A stretch of DNA of 15,789 bases from JAKSSE01 sp045597645 (GTDB taxonomy: Bacteria; Bacillota; Clostridia; Lachnospirales; Lachnospiraceae), in assembly GCA_045597645.1 (NCBI GenBank), contig JAZLKM010000063.1:1-15789 (forward strand). The letters run 5' to 3'. The first letter of the stretch is position 1; each line of letters begins with the position of its first letter. Under the pieces are notes generated by a model. It saw nothing but the letters and a program-made list of their open reading frames with translations. It ran no database searches and had not been told where the DNA came from. A program made the position numbers and the translations under genes. This document shows positions 13,747 to 15,789 of this stretch, in pieces.

Positions 13747-15600
13747 ATGGGACTTACTATAAGAGAAGGCAATTATCTAACAATGGGAGCTATCGCATGT
13801 GGGTCGGCGGTATGCTTTACATTCGAGGCAGATAAGACAGTGTCTTCTTTTATTTTGCTATATAATAAGGCAGATAAAAAGCAGACAGAACGGGTAGAAG
13901 TATCACAGAATTTTTGTATTGGTGCCCTTAGGTCAATATGGATTGAGGGAATCGATATGGCCAACACGGTTTATCTGTATGAGATAGACGGGCAAAAGAC
14001 ATTAGATCCATACGCTAGACGCATTGTTGGGCGTGAAAAATGGAATGATGCAGAGCGTTTTGGTGACAATCTCGAAGTATATGGCGGATTTGTATGTAAT
14101 GATAGCATTCTTGCTGGAGATTCATTCCCCGAGATTCCTAAGCAGGATATGGTTATGTATAAGCTTCACGTTAGAGGCTTTTCCATGGACTACGGTAAGG
14201 CCGGCAAAGCGAAAGGTACATTTGGGGCAATAAAGGATCGTATTTTGTATCTCAAATCTCTTGGCATAACGACGATTGAGGCTATGCCGCTGTATGAATT
14301 CGAGGAGAGATATTTTTCTAAGGATCAGTCTATTAGCAGACAGATTTGGGAAGGCTCCAAAGATGATATAGTGAAGCCTCTTGAGCAGCCAAGCGTACCA
14401 AGCAAGATTCACTACTGGGGTTACACTAAAGGACAATATTTCGCTCCTAAAGAGGGATATGCGCAAAAGGATGCAGATGTTGAACTAAAGGAGCTGATTG
14501 CAGAGCTTCATAAGAACAATATGGAACTCATTATGGAGGTGTTCTTCGTAGATGAGGAGCCAGGCCTTGTGATTGATATGCTTAGACACTGGGTGGCAGA
14601 CTATCATGTAGATGGCTTCCATCTTCTTGGTGAGCACCTGCCCATTGTCAATATAACATCTGATGTGATGCTTAAGAGGACCAAGATTTTTTATCATAGC
14701 TTCCCGCAGGAGATTGCGGATAAGCAGGAAAAATATCCTCACCTCTATGTATACAATGATGAGTTTCTCTATCCCACAAGAAGACTGCTCAATAGTATGG
14801 AGGGCAGGATATCGGACTTTGCATGTCAGATGCGTAGGCAGGATAAATACTGTGGCTTTGTGAATTACGTTGCATCGAACAATGGCTTTACATTGGCTGA
14901 TGTGTTTGCCTACTGCGAGAAGCATAATGAGGCAAACGGGGAGCATAATTTGGATGGTTGCGATTGGAACTATTCCACTAATTATGGAGTCGAAGGCGCC
15001 AGCAAGAAGAACGCGGTGGTAAAGGCAAGAAGACTTAGATTCAGAGCGGCGATTGCAAGTGTATTGTTATCGCAGAGCGTGCCGCTCATATATTCAGGAG
15101 ACGAATGCCTTAATTCACAGGACGGCAATAACAACGCATACTGTAGGGACGATAAGATAGGTTGGGTTAATTGGTCATCTTCAGCTGCGGTAAAAGAATA
15201 TACAGAGTTTGTAAGAAGGTTAGCTGAATTTAGAAAAAGCCATCCGGTGCTGCGTCAAGCAAATCCGGTGCAGATGGCTGACTATAAGAGACATGGACTT
15301 CCGGATCTGTCATATCACTGCGAGTATCCATGGATGGATGATTTGGCACCGCATAGGCAGAGTGTAGGTATGCTCTACTGTGGAGAGTATGCTGACGATG
15401 ATACGTTGTTCATCTGCTATAATTTTAGAACTGGAGCTCAGCAGATGGCACTTCCAACATTGCCTAAGGGGCAGGAGTGGTCGATTGTAATGTGTACAGC
15501 AGATGATCAGCCCTTCTATGATACGTCAAAGACAGTGTCGGGGAATATGTTTCAGGCACCAGGTACCTCTGTCACGATTTTAATAGCAGAAAAGAAATAG
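13747..15600 (+). CDS. GH13 isoamylase/GlgX-like protein, probably catalytically inactive
   Basis: This 617-residue cytoplasmic protein has the layout of a glycogen-debranching GH13 enzyme: a CBM48-like N-terminal domain (about 8-115, ending LDPYARRIVG), the barrel opening with MYKLHVRGF (137-145), HYWGYTKGQYFAP (222-234), and a C-terminal beta domain. Yet the key residues are changed. Region II reads VDGFHLLGE (288-296), where the family has DGFRFDL, so the nucleophile Asp is Leu294 and the Arg is His292. Region IV reads NYVASNNGFTL (373-383) for NYV..HDGFTL, so His-Asp is Asn378-Asn379. Region I is EVFFVDEEP, with no DVVxNH, and the stretch to region II is much shorter than usual. Surrounding motifs such as EKHNEANGE and GNNNAYCRDD are intact. 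ATG 13747 follows GAGAGGA; the frame from 13678 starts before the promoter. It may bind rather than cut alpha-glucan. Confidence 0.85.
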   Translation: MGLTIREGNYLTMGAIACGSAVCFTFEADKTVSSFILLYNKADKKQTERVEVSQNFCIGALRSIWIEGIDMANTVYLYEIDGQKTLDPYARRIVGREKWNDAERFGDNLEVYGGFVCNDSILAGDSFPEIPKQDMVMYKLHVRGFSMDYGKAGKAKGTFGAIKDRILYLKSLGITTIEAMPLYEFEERYFSKDQSISRQIWEGSKDDIVKPLEQPSVPSKIHYWGYTKGQYFAPKEGYAQKDADVELKELIAELHKNNMELIMEVFFVDEEPGLVIDMLRHWVADYHVDGFHLLGEHLPIVNITSDVMLKRTKIFYHSFPQEIADKQEKYPHLYVYNDEFLYPTRRLLNSMEGRISDFACQMRRQDKYCGFVNYVASNNGFTLADVFAYCEKHNEANGEHNLDGCDWNYSTNYGVEGASKKNAVVKARRLRFRAAIASVLLSQSVPLIYSGDECLNSQDGNNNAYCRDDKIGWVNWSSSAAVKEYTEFVRRLAEFRKSHPVLRQANPVQMADYKRHGLPDLSYHCEYPWMDDLAPHRQSVGMLYCGEYADDDTLFICYNFRTGAQQMALPTLPKGQEWSIVMCTADDQPFYDTSKTVSGNMFQAPGTSVTILIAEKK

Positions 15601-15601
15601 G

Positions 15602-15789
15602 ATGGATGAGAAAAAAGGAATCTTAAGCGGCAATGCGCTAAAAATTATAGCTATTATAACAATGGCTATAGACCATATTGCGGCCAGTCGTGTAATTAGT
15701 ATGACTATGAATACATATCTGGTGATGCGGAGCATAGGCCGAATTGCATTTCCGATATTTTGCTTTCTGCTGGTGCAAGGGGCATGGCA
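15602..15789 (+). CDS. TraX family membrane protein, N-terminal part (runs off the window)
   Basis: The first 62 codons are present. They read LSGNALKIIAIITMAIDHIA near the start and RSIGRIAFPIFCFLLVQGA further on, the signature of the TraX family of multi-pass membrane proteins. TraX of the F plasmid acetylates pilin; the chromosomal relatives in Firmicutes are of unknown role. The start ATG 15602 lies one base after the stop of the GH13-like gene (TAG-G-ATG) with only a weak purine-rich site before it, so translation may depend on coupling to the upstream gene. The 3' end is outside the window. Confidence 0.85.
   Translation, partial: MDEKKGILSGNALKIIAIITMAIDHIAASRVISMTMNTYLVMRSIGRIAFPIFCFLLVQGAW

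Noticed and set aside
14485..14946. 153-codon open frame on the minus strand inside the GH13-like gene
   Set aside because: The opposite strand carries strongly conserved GH13-family motifs in frame, so this is a shadow frame.
13747..15600. A recently broken pseudogene rather than a pseudoenzyme
   Set aside because: The reading frame is uninterrupted, the promoter and ribosome binding site are good, and the substitutions are confined to active-site regions while structural motifs are kept.

Overview
The window looks like the chromosome of an anaerobic, polysaccharide-using Firmicute of the Lachnospiraceae type (Butyrivibrio, Roseburia and relatives). The evidence is the moderately low GC content, strong AGGAGG ribosome binding sites, a carbohydrate ABC transporter without its own ATPase beside an intracellular GH35 enzyme, and the rbgA-rnhB-ylqG-ylqH gene order known from Bacillus subtilis. 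The genus is an inference. There are 13 protein genes, the last cut by the window end, and one probable structured RNA at the left edge. All but one read on the + strand.

Left part (1-6660): a GC-rich block without a plausible gene (about 1-235) that folds on paper into several helices and may be a large non-coding RNA, possibly of the raiA class. It is followed by an AT-rich leader with two LacI/CcpA-type operator palindromes around a promoter. An operon follows: two sugar ABC permeases, a lipoprotein solute-binding protein set off by an upstream palindrome and a downstream hairpin, an intracellular GH35 beta-galactosidase, and a ThrH-type HAD phosphatase. Each of the last three genes is followed by a terminator-like hairpin, so output is probably stepped down along the operon. 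Together these genes would import a galactose-containing oligosaccharide and cut it in the cytoplasm.

Middle part (6690-13278): a good promoter starts a tightly packed operon, rhaB - lepB - rbgA - lepB - rnhB - ylqG-like - ylqH-like. Gaps are 9 bases or fewer and three junctions overlap. A rhamnulokinase heads a housekeeping run for ribosome assembly, signal-peptide cleavage and RNA/DNA hybrid removal. The run ends in two genes related to flagellar export proteins (a FliK-C-like protein and a free FlhB cytoplasmic-domain-like protein) although no flagellar gene is nearby.

Right part (13279-15789): a small acidic DUF1292 protein on the - strand abuts ylqH tail to tail. It diverges from a GH13 glycogen-debranching-like protein across a short region with two extended -10 promoters and one shared inverted repeat. 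The GH13-like protein keeps the family scaffold but seems to have lost the catalytic nucleophile, the region IV His-Asp pair, region I, and a stretch between regions I and II. It is probably a pseudoenzyme and is the most unusual coding feature here. A TraX-family membrane protein begins 2 bases after its stop codon and runs off the window.
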